Assembly: GCF_014637405.1 (NCBI RefSeq)
Contig: NZ_BMEY01000007.1
Coordinates: 92,899 to 156,898 of the forward strand
DNA length: 64,000 bases
Source: Ornithinibacillus halotolerans
GTDB lineage: Bacteria > Bacillota > Bacilli > Bacillales > Amphibacillaceae
Reading direction: 5' to 3'
Positions within the stretch are counted from its first letter, which is position 1, and each line of letters begins with the position of its first letter. Of this stretch, positions 18,219-27,249 are shown piece after piece. Below the pieces are notes generated by a model. It saw nothing but the letters and a program-made list of their open reading frames with translations. It made no database searches and was not told where the DNA came from. The translations under genes and the position numbers were made by a program.

Positions 18219-19130
18219 CTATTCATAATAGGACCATCTATGCTCACCAGATTTTTTATAGTACTTTAGAAGTATATTACGTATCTTTCTTTCAGATTTT
18301 ACTACTTTACACCATTCAAATATAGTTTTTGTTGTCAGCTTTTCATTAGGGAATAAAAGTTTAAAATCATTAATTGTCCTTAGTATGGCATTATCTGTTA
18401 ACTCGATTGAACCACAATTTTTGCATGTCGTATATTTAATCTTCCCTTCTATATCCTCTAAAAATGATTCACACTTTAAACAAACAATCCCCTTCCGCAA
18501 ATCACCATATTCATACTCAGGTAGCTTATCATATGGAGATTCCACAATATGCAATGAGACTAACTTCTCTGCAAGTTCCCTATGCCTATTCGTTAATCTA
18601 GATGGTGTTGCATTTAAATTGCTTAAATAGTTACGAACTTGTGTTGGATAAATGATTGGTTGATCAAGAGGTGCTTGGTAAAGTGTGAATTTCTGGTTGA
18701 TGAACACGACGTTGGGTTCGATTGGAAGGTTGTATTTGAGTTTTGAGAGTAGTTGGCGTAATAATGTATCGCTTCGACTTAATTGGTCAAGTGGATTCGA
18801 GATTAGATAATTGGGGAGTTTGTAGAAATTTCCGGATTCGTATTTGTGATCGCCTTCATTGTGTTTCACTTCAAAGAAGTAAATTTTCTTTTGCAAAATA
18901 ATCAACGAATCAATTTGGAAAAGGGTGTTGTTCATTTCAAATAACAAGTCATTTAGGATTAAACATTCACATTGAAGTTTTTCAGTTAATCCATCAAAAA
19001 TTAATTCTCCTTCATAACCTTTCTTTAAATTTAAATAATGTTTTTTTGCATTGGTATCTAAGTCCATCCGCTGATTCAGAATTTCAAGAATTCGTAACTC
19101 TTTTGATTTAGTGCGTTTCTTATAAATCAT
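18219..19130 (-). CDS. NERD-domain protein with zinc ribbon
   Basis: Protein of 303 residues. Residues about 37-150 form a NERD (nuclease-related) domain: 'KGYEGELIFDGL', then 'QIDSLII' and 'IYFFEVKHNEG', giving the E...D...ExK pattern of PD-(D/E)xK-like folds. Residues about 218-243 form a zinc ribbon with 'CLKC' and 'CKNC'. The C-terminal 60 residues are helical and basic. NERD proteins are thought to act on nucleic acid, but activity has rarely been shown. It stands alone between two longer intergenic stretches with a repeat array on one side, and I see no partner gene. Confidence 0.8.
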   Translation of the reverse strand: MIYKKRTKSKELRILEILNQRMDLDTNAKKHYLNLKKGYEGELIFDGLTEKLQCECLILNDLLFEMNNTLFQIDSLIILQKKIYFFEVKHNEGDHKYESGNFYKLPNYLISNPLDQLSRSDTLLRQLLSKLKYNLPIEPNVVFINQKFTLYQAPLDQPIIYPTQVRNYLSNLNATPSRLTNRHRELAEKLVSLHIVESPYDKLPEYEYGDLRKGIVCLKCESFLEDIEGKIKYTTCKNCGSIELTDNAILRTINDFKLLFPNEKLTTKTIFEWCKVVKSERKIRNILLKYYKKSGEHRWSYYE

Positions 19131-19326
19131 TCCATTTCATTGCTCCTTTCTAAAATTTGTACAAGTCTATTATATAAAAATCAGAAATGAAAGAAAAGAT
19201 AGATAAAACATAGAAACTCCTTAGTTGGAAAATGTTTCTTCACTTAAAAGTGTTATAAACATGAAATTGAGCAAAAGCTAACGATATGTAATTGAACAAT
19301 GCTTTTAAAGAGAAGGAGAAATGTAT

Positions 19327-20748
19327 ATGGAGGGAACAACCTATAAAGGTACAAATAAATTAATTATAGGTATAGTATTTGGGGTAATTACGTTTTGGTT
19401 ATTTGCTCAAGCCATGGTAAATATCGTTCCAGCAGTACAAAAAGATCTAGACATTGAATTAGGTGTATTAAACATAGCGATCAGTTTAACCTCACTTTTT
19501 TCAGGAATGTTTATCGTTGTTGCTGGGGGGATGGCGGATAGGCTTGGTAGAAAAAAGCTTACGTACATTGGGCTCATATTAAGTGTTATTGGCTCATTGT
19601 TGCTTGTGTTGGCACAGGGAGCAGTGCTTTTAATTATCGGTAGGGTGCTGCAAGGATTATCTGCAGCTGCTATTATGCCTGCAACTATTGCACTAATGAA
19701 GGCATATTTTGAAGGGGCAGAGAGACAGCGTGCCCTTAGTTATTGGTCGATTGGTTCTTGGGGAGGATCAGGAATTACGTCACTTGCAGGTGGTGCTATT
19801 GCCACGTATCTAGGATGGAAATGGATTTTCATTTTCTCCATCATTTTTGCATTACTCGCGATGTGGCTAATTCGTGAAGTTCCTGAAAGTAAAGCAGAAA
19901 CTTCAGGCAAATTTAAATTCGATTTTGGTGGTTTGGCCATTTTCATCGTGGCGATGTTAGCGATTAATATTCTAATTACTCAAGGTGGAGAATTAGGTTG
20001 GACAAGTATAACTTCGATTATCTTAGCAGTCGTATCTATCGTATCTATATTTGCGTTTGTAAAATTTGAGGCAAAACGGGATAATGCGTTAATCGATTTT
20101 AAACTGTTTAAAAATAAACCTTATACGGGTGCAACGATTTCTAACTTTTTACTAAACGCAGTTGCTGGTACGCTAATAGTTGCAAATACATATGTGCAAT
20201 TAGGAAGAGGGTTTACACCATTCCAAGCTGGTTTACTTTCTATTGGATATCTCGTCGTTGTACTTGCTATGATTCGTGTAGGTGAGAAAATCATGCAACG
20301 AACTGGCGCCAAAAAACCAATGGTGTGGGGATCATTAATCACATTAATTGGTGTTGCGGTTATGGGATTAACCTTTTTACCTGATCTCATGTACACCATC
20401 ATTGTAATAATTGGCTTTGCGTTATTTGGATTAGGTCTTGGAATTTACGCAACCCCATCGACAGATACGGCTGTTTCTTCATCTCCAGATAATAAAGTAG
20501 GTGAAGCTTCTGGAATATATAAGATGGCAAGTTCTCTCGGTAATGCATTTGGGGTAGCCATTTCAGCGACAGTTTTCAGTACGATACAGACCGTAAGTAG
20601 CGTTCATACTGCTGCGATGGCGGGGATTATTACAAATGTTATATTTGCAGCAGTATCGTTAATCTCTGTCATAGTACTAGTTCCTAATGATTCAAAATCA
20701 AAAAGTAGCCAGAGCACGGTGTCAAAACCAGAATTAGCCAAACGGTAA
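19327..20748 (+). CDS. MFS transporter, DHA2 (EmrB/QacA-like) type
   Basis: Membrane protein of 473 residues with about 14 hydrophobic segments, typical of proton-driven exporters of the DHA2 group. Motif A is 'GGMADRLGRKKLTYIG' after segment 2, and 'GRVLQGLSAAAIMPATIALM' corresponds to the motif B/C region of this family. The second ATG was taken as start because AAGGAG then sits eight bases before it. An M20 amidohydrolase gene follows after 63 bases and could be its co-transcribed partner. The substrate is not evident. Confidence 0.85.
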   Translation: MEGTTYKGTNKLIIGIVFGVITFWLFAQAMVNIVPAVQKDLDIELGVLNIAISLTSLFSGMFIVVAGGMADRLGRKKLTYIGLILSVIGSLLLVLAQGAVLLIIGRVLQGLSAAAIMPATIALMKAYFEGAERQRALSYWSIGSWGGSGITSLAGGAIATYLGWKWIFIFSIIFALLAMWLIREVPESKAETSGKFKFDFGGLAIFIVAMLAINILITQGGELGWTSITSIILAVVSIVSIFAFVKFEAKRDNALIDFKLFKNKPYTGATISNFLLNAVAGTLIVANTYVQLGRGFTPFQAGLLSIGYLVVVLAMIRVGEKIMQRTGAKKPMVWGSLITLIGVAVMGLTFLPDLMYTIIVIIGFALFGLGLGIYATPSTDTAVSSSPDNKVGEASGIYKMASSLGNAFGVAISATVFSTIQTVSSVHTAAMAGIITNVIFAAVSLISVIVLVPNDSKSKSSQSTVSKPELAKR

Positions 20749-20811
20749 TCATAGTAAAGGCAGGGAGTGATTAGTTTCATTCCCTGCTAAAAAATAAAGG
20801 AGGTAAAAATC

Positions 20812-21999
20812 GTGAAAGATGAATTAATGAAAATGCTGGAAGAACGAAAAGAAGAAATGATTGAAATACGTCGCTATTTACACGAGAATCCAGAACTATC
20901 GTTTAAAGAAGAAAAAACAGCGGCATATATCGCAGATTTCTATAAGGGAAAAGATGTTGAAATTGAGAAAAATGTAGGAAATGGTTATGGGATAATCGTA
21001 ACAATCAAAGGTGCATCTGAAGGAAAAACGATTGGACTTCGTGCAGATTTTGATGCATTACCAATTCAAGAAGAAGCGGATGTTCCGTTTAAATCAAAAA
21101 ATGAAGGTGTTATGCATGCTTGTGGTCACGATGCTCATACGGCTTACTTGTTAGTTTTAGCAGATTGCCTTATTCAACTAAAGGACCAATTAAAAGGAAC
21201 AGTAAAGATTATTCATCAACACGCAGAGGAAGAACCTCCTGGTGGGGCAAAAAGTATAATGGAGTCTGGAAAGTTAGATGATCTCGATTCCATATTTGGT
21301 ATTCATATTTTGCCAATGGCTCCTGCGGGTACTGTTGGTTATCATAGTGGGTATTCCTTTAATGGTCGTACCTATTTTAAATTAAAGATTCAAGGTCAAG
21401 GGGGCCATGGCTCTTCACCTCATAAAGCAAACGATGCAATTGTTGCTGGTGCTTACTTTGTAACTGCAGTTCAGACGATTGTAAGCAGAAGGGTTAATCC
21501 TTTAGAAGCAGGTGTAGTAACTATCGGCTCATTTGATGGAAAAGGAAGTTTTAACGTTATTAAAGATAGTATTGAAATTGAAGGAGATATTCGCTACTCG
21601 AATGATGAAGCGCAAAAAGTAATTGATAAAGAATTTCATCAAATTGTAAAAGGATTGGAAGGCTTATTCGGTGTAACATGTGAACTTACATATACACCAG
21701 ATTACCCACCATTGTACAATGATCCGGAAATCACTACATTTGTAGCTGAAACTTTGCAAGCAGTGCAAGATAAAGATATTAAAGAAGTGAAACAATTACC
21801 TAAATTATCTCCATCAGAAGACTTTGCCTATTATTTAGAGAAGATTCCTGGTTGCTATTTCTATATAGGATGTACGCCAAAAGGGGTAGAAGAACCGTAC
21901 TTTAACCATCATCCTAAATTTGATATTGATGAGGATTCTTTATTAGTTGCAGCTAAATCGGTGGGGTATGTTGTATGTGGATACATGGAAAAACAATAG
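20812..21999 (+). CDS. M20 family amidohydrolase
   Basis: Protein of 395 residues of peptidase family M20D (N-acyl-amino-acid amidohydrolase / IAA-Leu hydrolase-like). Metal-site regions are 'HACGHDAHTAYLL' (about 101-113), 'HQHAEEEPPGGAKSI' (about 136-150) and 'SPSEDFAYYLEKIPG' (about 330), with the dimerisation domain motif 'GQGGHGSSPHKANDA' between. It hydrolyses an N-acyl or N-acetyl group from an amino acid or Cys conjugate. GTG start after AAAGGAGG. The neighbouring exporter suggests release of the product or of the substrate class. Confidence 0.9.
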   Translation: MKDELMKMLEERKEEMIEIRRYLHENPELSFKEEKTAAYIADFYKGKDVEIEKNVGNGYGIIVTIKGASEGKTIGLRADFDALPIQEEADVPFKSKNEGVMHACGHDAHTAYLLVLADCLIQLKDQLKGTVKIIHQHAEEEPPGGAKSIMESGKLDDLDSIFGIHILPMAPAGTVGYHSGYSFNGRTYFKLKIQGQGGHGSSPHKANDAIVAGAYFVTAVQTIVSRRVNPLEAGVVTIGSFDGKGSFNVIKDSIEIEGDIRYSNDEAQKVIDKEFHQIVKGLEGLFGVTCELTYTPDYPPLYNDPEITTFVAETLQAVQDKDIKEVKQLPKLSPSEDFAYYLEKIPGCYFYIGCTPKGVEEPYFNHHPKFDIDEDSLLVAAKSVGYVVCGYMEKQ

Positions 22000-22001
22000 C
22001 G

Positions 22002-22034
22002 AAAAGCAGCTCGACCGCCGAGCTGCTTGTTTTA
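22002..22034. terminator. bidirectional terminator
   Basis: Stem AAGCAGCT / AGCTGCTT with a GC-rich loop between the M20 gene and the convergent flavin-type oxidase gene. Confidence 0.75.
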
Positions 22035-22454
22035 TAATTCTAATAACCTTCTCTTCAAATCCTTTTTATTCATCAAACTAATCTGTTCTGGTATTATTTC
22101 CAAGATTAATAAATTAGGATCATTAGGACCGCTAAACCAGTTTTCCAAATGAGGATTCCATACCTTTTTCTTTATCTCCTCAGAATCTGATTGTTGTACA
22201 CGGCCTTCAAATTCAACAAATTCATCTCCAACTCCTTCTCCTTCATATCCCAACAGTATATGGGTAAAAGGGTTTTGGTTTAATTCATCTACTTTATGTG
22301 TATCCTTATCTGTGGCGGTATATAATGTTAGGCCATCACGAAAGAAAGTCATATATCTCGAGTGTGGTTTACCGTTTTGGACTGTGGCCATTGTACCGAC
22401 TTTATTATGATCTAAAATACGTTCGATTTCACTTTTAATTTCTTGTTGTGACAT
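22032..22454 (-). CDS. pyridoxamine 5'-phosphate oxidase family protein (general stress type)
   Basis: Protein of 140 residues with the split-barrel FMN-binding fold: 'HNKVGTMATVQNGKPHSRYM' and 'TLYTATDKDTHKVDELNQNP' near the start, and 'FVEFEGRVQQSDSEE' later. It matches the small general-stress-protein-26-like group rather than true PdxH. It may bind flavin or F420/heme and act in stress defence, by family. AAAGGAGTGGG precedes the ATG. Confidence 0.85.
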   Translation of the reverse strand: MSQQEIKSEIERILDHNKVGTMATVQNGKPHSRYMTFFRDGLTLYTATDKDTHKVDELNQNPFTHILLGYEGEGVGDEFVEFEGRVQQSDSEEIKKKVWNPHLENWFSGPNDPNLLILEIIPEQISLMNKKDLKRRLLEL

Positions 22455-22601
22455 ATTCCCACTCCTTTTTTTGCTACATTTTCATTATTCCTTTATTGAA
22501 CTAAAATAATCACTTGTTTCTAGAATGAATTAATAGTAAATGGTAGAAAATAATACGGACTACATGTGTAGTTTATTTAAAATTTTAATGGAGGTGAGAA
22601 T

Positions 22602-22898
22602 ATGGACACATTAAAAAGAATAGCGTTAACGTTAGTGATTATTGGTGCAATAAATTGGGGACTGATAGGACTTTTTGATTTTGATTTAGTGGCAACACTA
22701 CTTGGTGGCCAAGATTCCGTACTATCTAGAATTGTCTATTCGTTAGTAGGTCTTGCTGGATTAATAAGCATACGATATCTATTTGAACCGGATAGGGAAG
22801 TTAATAATAGAACAGCGACCGGTAGATTAAATTATGGTACAGAATTTGGTGAGGAAGAAGACTTTTCAAGTATTAGAAAAGACGATAGAGATATTTAA
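22602..22898 (+). CDS. DUF378 membrane protein (YuzA-like)
   Basis: Protein of 98 residues. The first 65 form a DUF378 domain with two membrane segments ('IALTLVIIGAINWGLIGLF' and 'IVYSLVGLAGLISI'). A polar tail of about 30 residues follows, longer than in the usual 70-80 residue members. The function is unknown. TGGAGGTGA precedes the ATG; a weak terminator follows. Confidence 0.85.
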   Translation: MDTLKRIALTLVIIGAINWGLIGLFDFDLVATLLGGQDSVLSRIVYSLVGLAGLISIRYLFEPDREVNNRTATGRLNYGTEFGEEEDFSSIRKDDRDI

Positions 22899-22904
22899 AC
22901 ATTA

Positions 22905-22940
22905 AGAGAAGAGTAGGGTTTTAATTAGCTCTACTCTTTG
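22905..22940 (+). terminator. terminator-like hairpin
   Basis: Stem AAGAGTAG / CTACTCTT with a 14-base loop and a short T-rich tail after the DUF378 gene. Confidence 0.6.
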
Positions 22941-23030
22941 TCATTTCCTAACTTGAAATCAAATGATATGCAAAGTATGATAATAATATGAATCACCATT
23001 CATTTGTTTGGTGCAGTTAGGAGTGGGCAC

Positions 23031-23837
23031 ATGTTCATAAAAACAAATGCCAATATTGGTACGGAGAGTAATGTTCACTTTATTAATGGCTCGGTAACTA
23101 TGTCAAAAGTTAAATTAAATGTGTACTGTTTTTATGTTGATGGAGTGTTGATTGATACTGGTTCTCCTAGATTATTAGAGGAATTTAAACTATTCTTTCA
23201 AAAAGTTGACATCGATCAAGTGATGATTACCCATGCACATGAAGATCATATCGGTGGTGCTAATTATATCCAACAACAATTTAATGTGCCTATAAGGATG
23301 AGTAACATAACAATAAAAGAATGTCTTGAAGAAGCGGATTATCCGTTTTATCGAAGAGTGTTTTGGGGGAAAAGAAAACCATTCCAGGCCCAACCAATTG
23401 GCAATACGTTTACATCAAGAAATGCGACTTGGGATGTGATCAAGACACCGGGTCATGCCGAAGACCATCTTGCTTTTCTTAATAAATCCACTGGTCAGCT
23501 CTTCTCTGGTGACCTGTTTGTACAACCGAATACAAAATTAGTCCTTCGTGATGAGAGTATACCACAAATTATTACATCTATAGAGAAGGTGTTGTCCTAT
23601 GATTTTCAGGAATTATTTTGCTGTCATGCTGGCTATGTAAAGGATGGAAAGAGGGCATTATTGCGGAAACTTCAATATTTAAATGATTTGCGAGAAAATG
23701 TGGTTTTATTAAATAGACAGGGTCTCGATGAAAAAGAAATTCAACAAAAATTGTTTGAAAAAAAGTATCCAATTACATATTTTTCGTTCGGAGAATGGGA
23801 TTCCATTCATATGATTCGTTCGATATTAAATTCTTAA
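23031..23837 (+). CDS. MBL-fold metallo-hydrolase
   Basis: Protein of 268 residues with the metallo-beta-lactamase fold: 'ITHAHEDHIGGANYI' (HxHxDH), 'IKTPGHAEDHLAFL', 'FSGDLFV' and 'LFCCHAGYV'. The second His of the first motif is followed by Glu, as in the glyoxalase-II/SoxH-like group. Start set at the ATG after TAGGAGTGGG, nine codons inside the longest frame. It is a distinct paralogue from the one at 15.3 kb. Substrate unknown. Confidence 0.85.
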   Translation: MFIKTNANIGTESNVHFINGSVTMSKVKLNVYCFYVDGVLIDTGSPRLLEEFKLFFQKVDIDQVMITHAHEDHIGGANYIQQQFNVPIRMSNITIKECLEEADYPFYRRVFWGKRKPFQAQPIGNTFTSRNATWDVIKTPGHAEDHLAFLNKSTGQLFSGDLFVQPNTKLVLRDESIPQIITSIEKVLSYDFQELFCCHAGYVKDGKRALLRKLQYLNDLRENVVLLNRQGLDEKEIQQKLFEKKYPITYFSFGEWDSIHMIRSILNS

Positions 23838-23868
23838 ATGAGCAATTAACAAGTTGCTCATTTTTTTG
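23836..23868 (+). terminator. intrinsic terminator
   Basis: Stem AAATGAGCAA / TTGCTCATTT with an 8-base loop and seven T, following the metallo-hydrolase gene. Confidence 0.9.
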
Positions 23869-24012
23869 TGTTTAAAATATCAATCGAAGTCGTTCAAAAT
23901 AAAGTCATAATTAAAATAAGCCAAAAGTGACTTATTTCACAGGTTGGAAGGCGGGGGCTCGGTTACTATTAAGGCAGAAAAACTAATCTTCTATTTTTAA
24001 GGGGGTAAAAAA

Positions 24013-24537
24013 ATGGTACAGACAGCAGCATGGGTAACAAGTTTAGTTTTTATGAGTTTAATATTAATTGTTTTTGCAGTCGTAGCATGGAAATCAAGAG
24101 AAAAAAGTGATTATGAGCCAATTAAGACAAAGTGGAACAAAGCTAGAAAAGTTTATGCAACAACACTTGTCACCATCTTATTGGTAGCTTGTATTTATAC
24201 TTTACGTGAGTTACCGTATGATTTGCCGATCTATGGGGAAAGTCAAGACCCTACTCTCGTTGATGTGGAAGCAGTACAATTTGGCTGGATTATGAGTGAA
24301 ACAGAATTTAAAGTTGGGGAACCAATCGAATTTGATGTAACAAGTACGGATGTTACTCATGGCTTTGGAATTTATGATGAGGATATGACAATCATCGCTC
24401 AAACTCAAGCAATGCCAGAGTATACAAATACAGTTTATATAACATTCACAAAACCTGGTACATACAAAATCCTATGTATGGAATATTGCGGATTAGCTCA
24501 CCATTATATGGTTAGTGAAATTACGGTTACAGAGTAA
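24013..24537 (+). CDS. CuA-containing subunit II of a heme-copper reductase
   Basis: Protein of 174 residues with two membrane segments (about 7-26 and 46-64) and an exposed cupredoxin domain. A complete CuA site is visible: His116 ('DVTHGFG'), Cys155, Glu157, Cys159, His163 and Met166 in 'CMEYCGLAHHYM'. The length is that of small ba3-type subunits. It accepts electrons from cytochrome c or a similar donor and passes them to subunit I. AAGGGGG precedes the ATG. First gene of a four-gene operon; usually annotated as ba3-type oxidase, but see subunit I. Confidence 0.9.
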   Translation: MVQTAAWVTSLVFMSLILIVFAVVAWKSREKSDYEPIKTKWNKARKVYATTLVTILLVACIYTLRELPYDLPIYGESQDPTLVDVEAVQFGWIMSETEFKVGEPIEFDVTSTDVTHGFGIYDEDMTIIAQTQAMPEYTNTVYITFTKPGTYKILCMEYCGLAHHYMVSEITVTE

Positions 24538-24554
24538 CGAAGGGAGAGTATAGA

Positions 24555-26036
24555 ATGAGCACAGCAATTGGAAGTAAAAATGTGAAATCAGATAATAAGT
24601 TAGTCACGGCTTCATTAATCCTTGGTGGAGTTGTAATCGCTGCCATGATGATTTTTGGTATTTTAATGCTTTTTGCACAAGGAGGAGTAATTAATGTATC
24701 TGATGCAGCATTCTACCAGTTCTTAACGATCCATGGGACGGGAATGATTGGGGCTGCAGCACTAGCAGCGGCGGGAGTTATGTGGTATTTCTTAGGTAAA
24801 TATGTTGAACTATCAAAGAAAGTGTTTATATGGTTTTTAGCTCTAGTTTTAGTTGGCGTAGTTTTAGTAGTAATTGGGGTATTTTCATTCGAATATGCTA
24901 GTGCATGGACATTCCTATATCCGTTACCAGCTATTTCAGCTAATGCTTGGGGAGTAACTGGAGCATTATTATACTTATTCGGAATGTTGATTTTAGGAAC
25001 AGGATTTTTACTATTATACATTGATACAGGAAGAGCAATTATTAAAAATTACGGAAGTCTAGGAAAAGGATTAGGTTGGGATGTACTTTCTGGTAAAAAG
25101 AGAGTAGAAGATGCACCACCGAAAGCCGTAGTTGCAAGTACAATGGTAACAATTGTAAATGTAACTGCATTAATCGCTGGAGCAGCAGTTCTAATTATGA
25201 ACATTATTAATGTAATCAACCCATCATTTACATTTGATCCGATGTTAGCGAAAAACTTAACTTATGCATTTGGACATATTTTTGCTAACGCTATTATCTA
25301 TATGGCAGTCATCGTAGTATATGAACTCTTACCTAAGTATGCAAAACGTCCGTGGGCGGTTACGAAACTCTTTTTAGTTGCTTGGACAATGTCTACCGTA
25401 TTCACATTATTAATTTATACACACCATATGTTAATGGACTTTTCTATGCCAAAATGGATGCTTATCATGGGGCAAGCATTATCCTACGCAAATGGTATAC
25501 CAGTTCTTGTTGTAACAGCTTATGGAGCTTTAATGGTTGTTCATAAATCTGGAATTAAGTGGGATATGGCATCTGGGTTAGCATTTATGTCTATGTTAGG
25601 TTGGACAATTGGTGCAATTCCCGCGATTGTTGATGCAACAATCGTTGTAAACCATGTCATGCATAATACAAAATGGGTTCCAGGTCACTTCCATATGTAT
25701 ATGGGACTAGGAGCAGTCGTTATGTTATTTTCCTTTATGTATTATTTAGCAAAAATAGATAGTAACGTTCAAGAGACGAAATTAGATAAATTTGCATTTT
25801 GGTGCTATACAATCGCAATGATGGCAATCAGTATACAGTTTTTAGTGTCAGGTGCTTTAAGTACACCAAGACGTTGGGCAATTCACTATCCAGGTTGGAT
25901 GACTCCAGCTGTATTTGGAGCAATTGCTGGCGTATTTCTCGTAATCGCTACTACGATTTTCATTATTCATTTCTTACGTTATGTGAAGAATAGAGGAACT
26001 TTAGGAAGCGATCTACATGAAGAAAAAGCTGCGTAA
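24555..26036 (+). CDS. heme-copper reductase subunit I (ba3-like oxidase or CuA nitric oxide reductase)
   Basis: Polytopic protein of 493 residues, 12 or more membrane segments. Likely heme and CuB ligands are His60 ('IHGTGM'), His241 ('FGHIFAN'), His290-His291 ('YTHHML'), and His378/His380 ('VPGHFHMYMG'). In B-type oxidases the first CuB His is followed four residues later by the cross-linked Tyr (GHPxVY); here that position is Asn245 and the Pro is also missing. Loss of this Tyr is a mark of nitric oxide reductases, and a CuA-type NOR is known from Bacillus azotoformans. The function is therefore either O2 or NO reduction. It lies 17 bases after subunit II. Confidence 0.85.
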   Translation: MSTAIGSKNVKSDNKLVTASLILGGVVIAAMMIFGILMLFAQGGVINVSDAAFYQFLTIHGTGMIGAAALAAAGVMWYFLGKYVELSKKVFIWFLALVLVGVVLVVIGVFSFEYASAWTFLYPLPAISANAWGVTGALLYLFGMLILGTGFLLLYIDTGRAIIKNYGSLGKGLGWDVLSGKKRVEDAPPKAVVASTMVTIVNVTALIAGAAVLIMNIINVINPSFTFDPMLAKNLTYAFGHIFANAIIYMAVIVVYELLPKYAKRPWAVTKLFLVAWTMSTVFTLLIYTHHMLMDFSMPKWMLIMGQALSYANGIPVLVVTAYGALMVVHKSGIKWDMASGLAFMSMLGWTIGAIPAIVDATIVVNHVMHNTKWVPGHFHMYMGLGAVVMLFSFMYYLAKIDSNVQETKLDKFAFWCYTIAMMAISIQFLVSGALSTPRRWAIHYPGWMTPAVFGAIAGVFLVIATTIFIIHFLRYVKNRGTLGSDLHEEKAA

Positions 26037-26649
26037 TATCATACTAATTAGTTTTAGTATCGTATTGTCGTTCTGCCTGTTTTACTTTGGTACAGATGGT
26101 TTTCAAGCCTATACAGCGGAAAGTGCAAGAATCTACCGGTTAATGGAAGAAAAACCATTCTTTCCTAATGTAACATTGGAAGACAGCAAAGAAAGAGTAT
26201 ATGAATTTACTGAATTTGAAGGTAAGTATGCTGTACTTACCTTCATCTATACCTCATGTACAGATGTATGTCCACAATTGGAGATGAACTTGGCAGAGGT
26301 ATATAAGCAAATACCTTCTGAATTACTCGGTGAAGAAATTATGTTTTTGAGTATCAGTTTTGATCCAGATCGTGACGACCCGAAGACATTAGAAAAATAC
26401 CAACACTTTTTCAGTAGTGACGGAGAAACATGGCGAATGGCTCGGATTAATAATGAAGAACAGTTATCTTCTTTACTTGATGAATTTGGAGTCATCGTTT
26501 TACCTGATGGAGAGGGAGGTTTTACACATAACTCCGCATTTTATTTTGTTGGCCGAGATGGAGAATTATTGGATGTAATGGATTATAAAAAGACAGATGA
26601 AGCGGCTGTGAAGATTATGGATACATTACAGAATGATATGGAGGGATAG
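26017..26649 (+). CDS. SCO1/SenC family copper chaperone
   Basis: Protein of 210 residues with an N-terminal membrane anchor (about 6-24) and a thioredoxin-like domain. The copper site is 'TSCTDVCPQLE' (CxxxC) plus the distal His in 'THNSAFYFV'. SCO proteins deliver copper or reduce thiols for CuA assembly, which fits its place after the CuA subunit genes. The start overlaps the end of subunit I by 20 bases, so translation is coupled. Confidence 0.9.
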   Translation: MKKKLRNIILISFSIVLSFCLFYFGTDGFQAYTAESARIYRLMEEKPFFPNVTLEDSKERVYEFTEFEGKYAVLTFIYTSCTDVCPQLEMNLAEVYKQIPSELLGEEIMFLSISFDPDRDDPKTLEKYQHFFSSDGETWRMARINNEEQLSSLLDEFGVIVLPDGEGGFTHNSAFYFVGRDGELLDVMDYKKTDEAAVKIMDTLQNDMEG

Positions 26650-26652
26650 TAA

Positions 26653-27210
26653 GTGAAGAGGTCTTTCATCATAGGAAGTTTAATTTTCCTCATCTTAATT
26701 ATCCCTCCGATTCGAATCTATATGGAATCCATGATGATAATTCACATGTTAGTGCAACTACCATTGTTAATTGTAGTTGGTTGGTGTATTGGTGAATATA
26801 TTGAAAATAAATATCCTAAGCTTTTTGAACTAATCAATGGAAATGGTGTTTCAGGAATTATTATATTTGTAGCTATCACGATGTTTTGGATGCTACCACG
26901 AACATTAGATGAAGCTTTAACTTTTCCTATTTATGAAATATTTAAATTCATCAGTTTACCATTAGCAGGATTTTTGTTGAAAGATAGTTGGAGAAAAATA
27001 AAAGCATTTGGCAGGATATTTATTTATCTAAATTATCTATCTATGTTTGGACTAATGGGCTGGCTATATTTAGACTCACCAATTCAAATTTGTAATAACT
27101 ACTTGTTAGAACAACAAAAAACATTAGGATGGGGATTTATATTCATTACAGCCCTTATGGTATTGTATGTCTTACAAAGTGTCTTTACAGATCAATCGGA
27201 GGAAGAATAA
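26653..27210 (+). CDS. membrane protein of the heme-copper operon, unknown function
   Basis: Protein of 185 residues with about six hydrophobic segments ('IIGSLIFLILIIPPIRIYM', 'MLVQLPLLIVVGWCIG', 'GIIIFVAITMFWMLP' and others). GTG start after ATGGAGGG, three bases from the SCO stop. Conserved-looking His31 and Met positions in 'MIIHMLVQ' could be metal or heme contacts, but this is inference. It may be an assembly factor or extra subunit. No family recognised. Confidence 0.7.
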   Translation: MKRSFIIGSLIFLILIIPPIRIYMESMMIIHMLVQLPLLIVVGWCIGEYIENKYPKLFELINGNGVSGIIIFVAITMFWMLPRTLDEALTFPIYEIFKFISLPLAGFLLKDSWRKIKAFGRIFIYLNYLSMFGLMGWLYLDSPIQICNNYLLEQQKTLGWGFIFITALMVLYVLQSVFTDQSEEE

Positions 27211-27249
27211 GAAACAGAGGCTGTTCGATTTCAGACTCTGTTCTTTTTA
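27211..27249 (+). terminator. terminator of the heme-copper operon
   Basis: Stem AACAGAG / CTCTGTT with a 16-base loop followed by CTTTTT, immediately after the last gene. Confidence 0.7.

Noticed and set aside
17915-18247. 110-codon minus-strand frame
   Set aside because: It covers the end of repeat array B and overlaps the end of the NERD gene and its terminator; no ribosome binding site.
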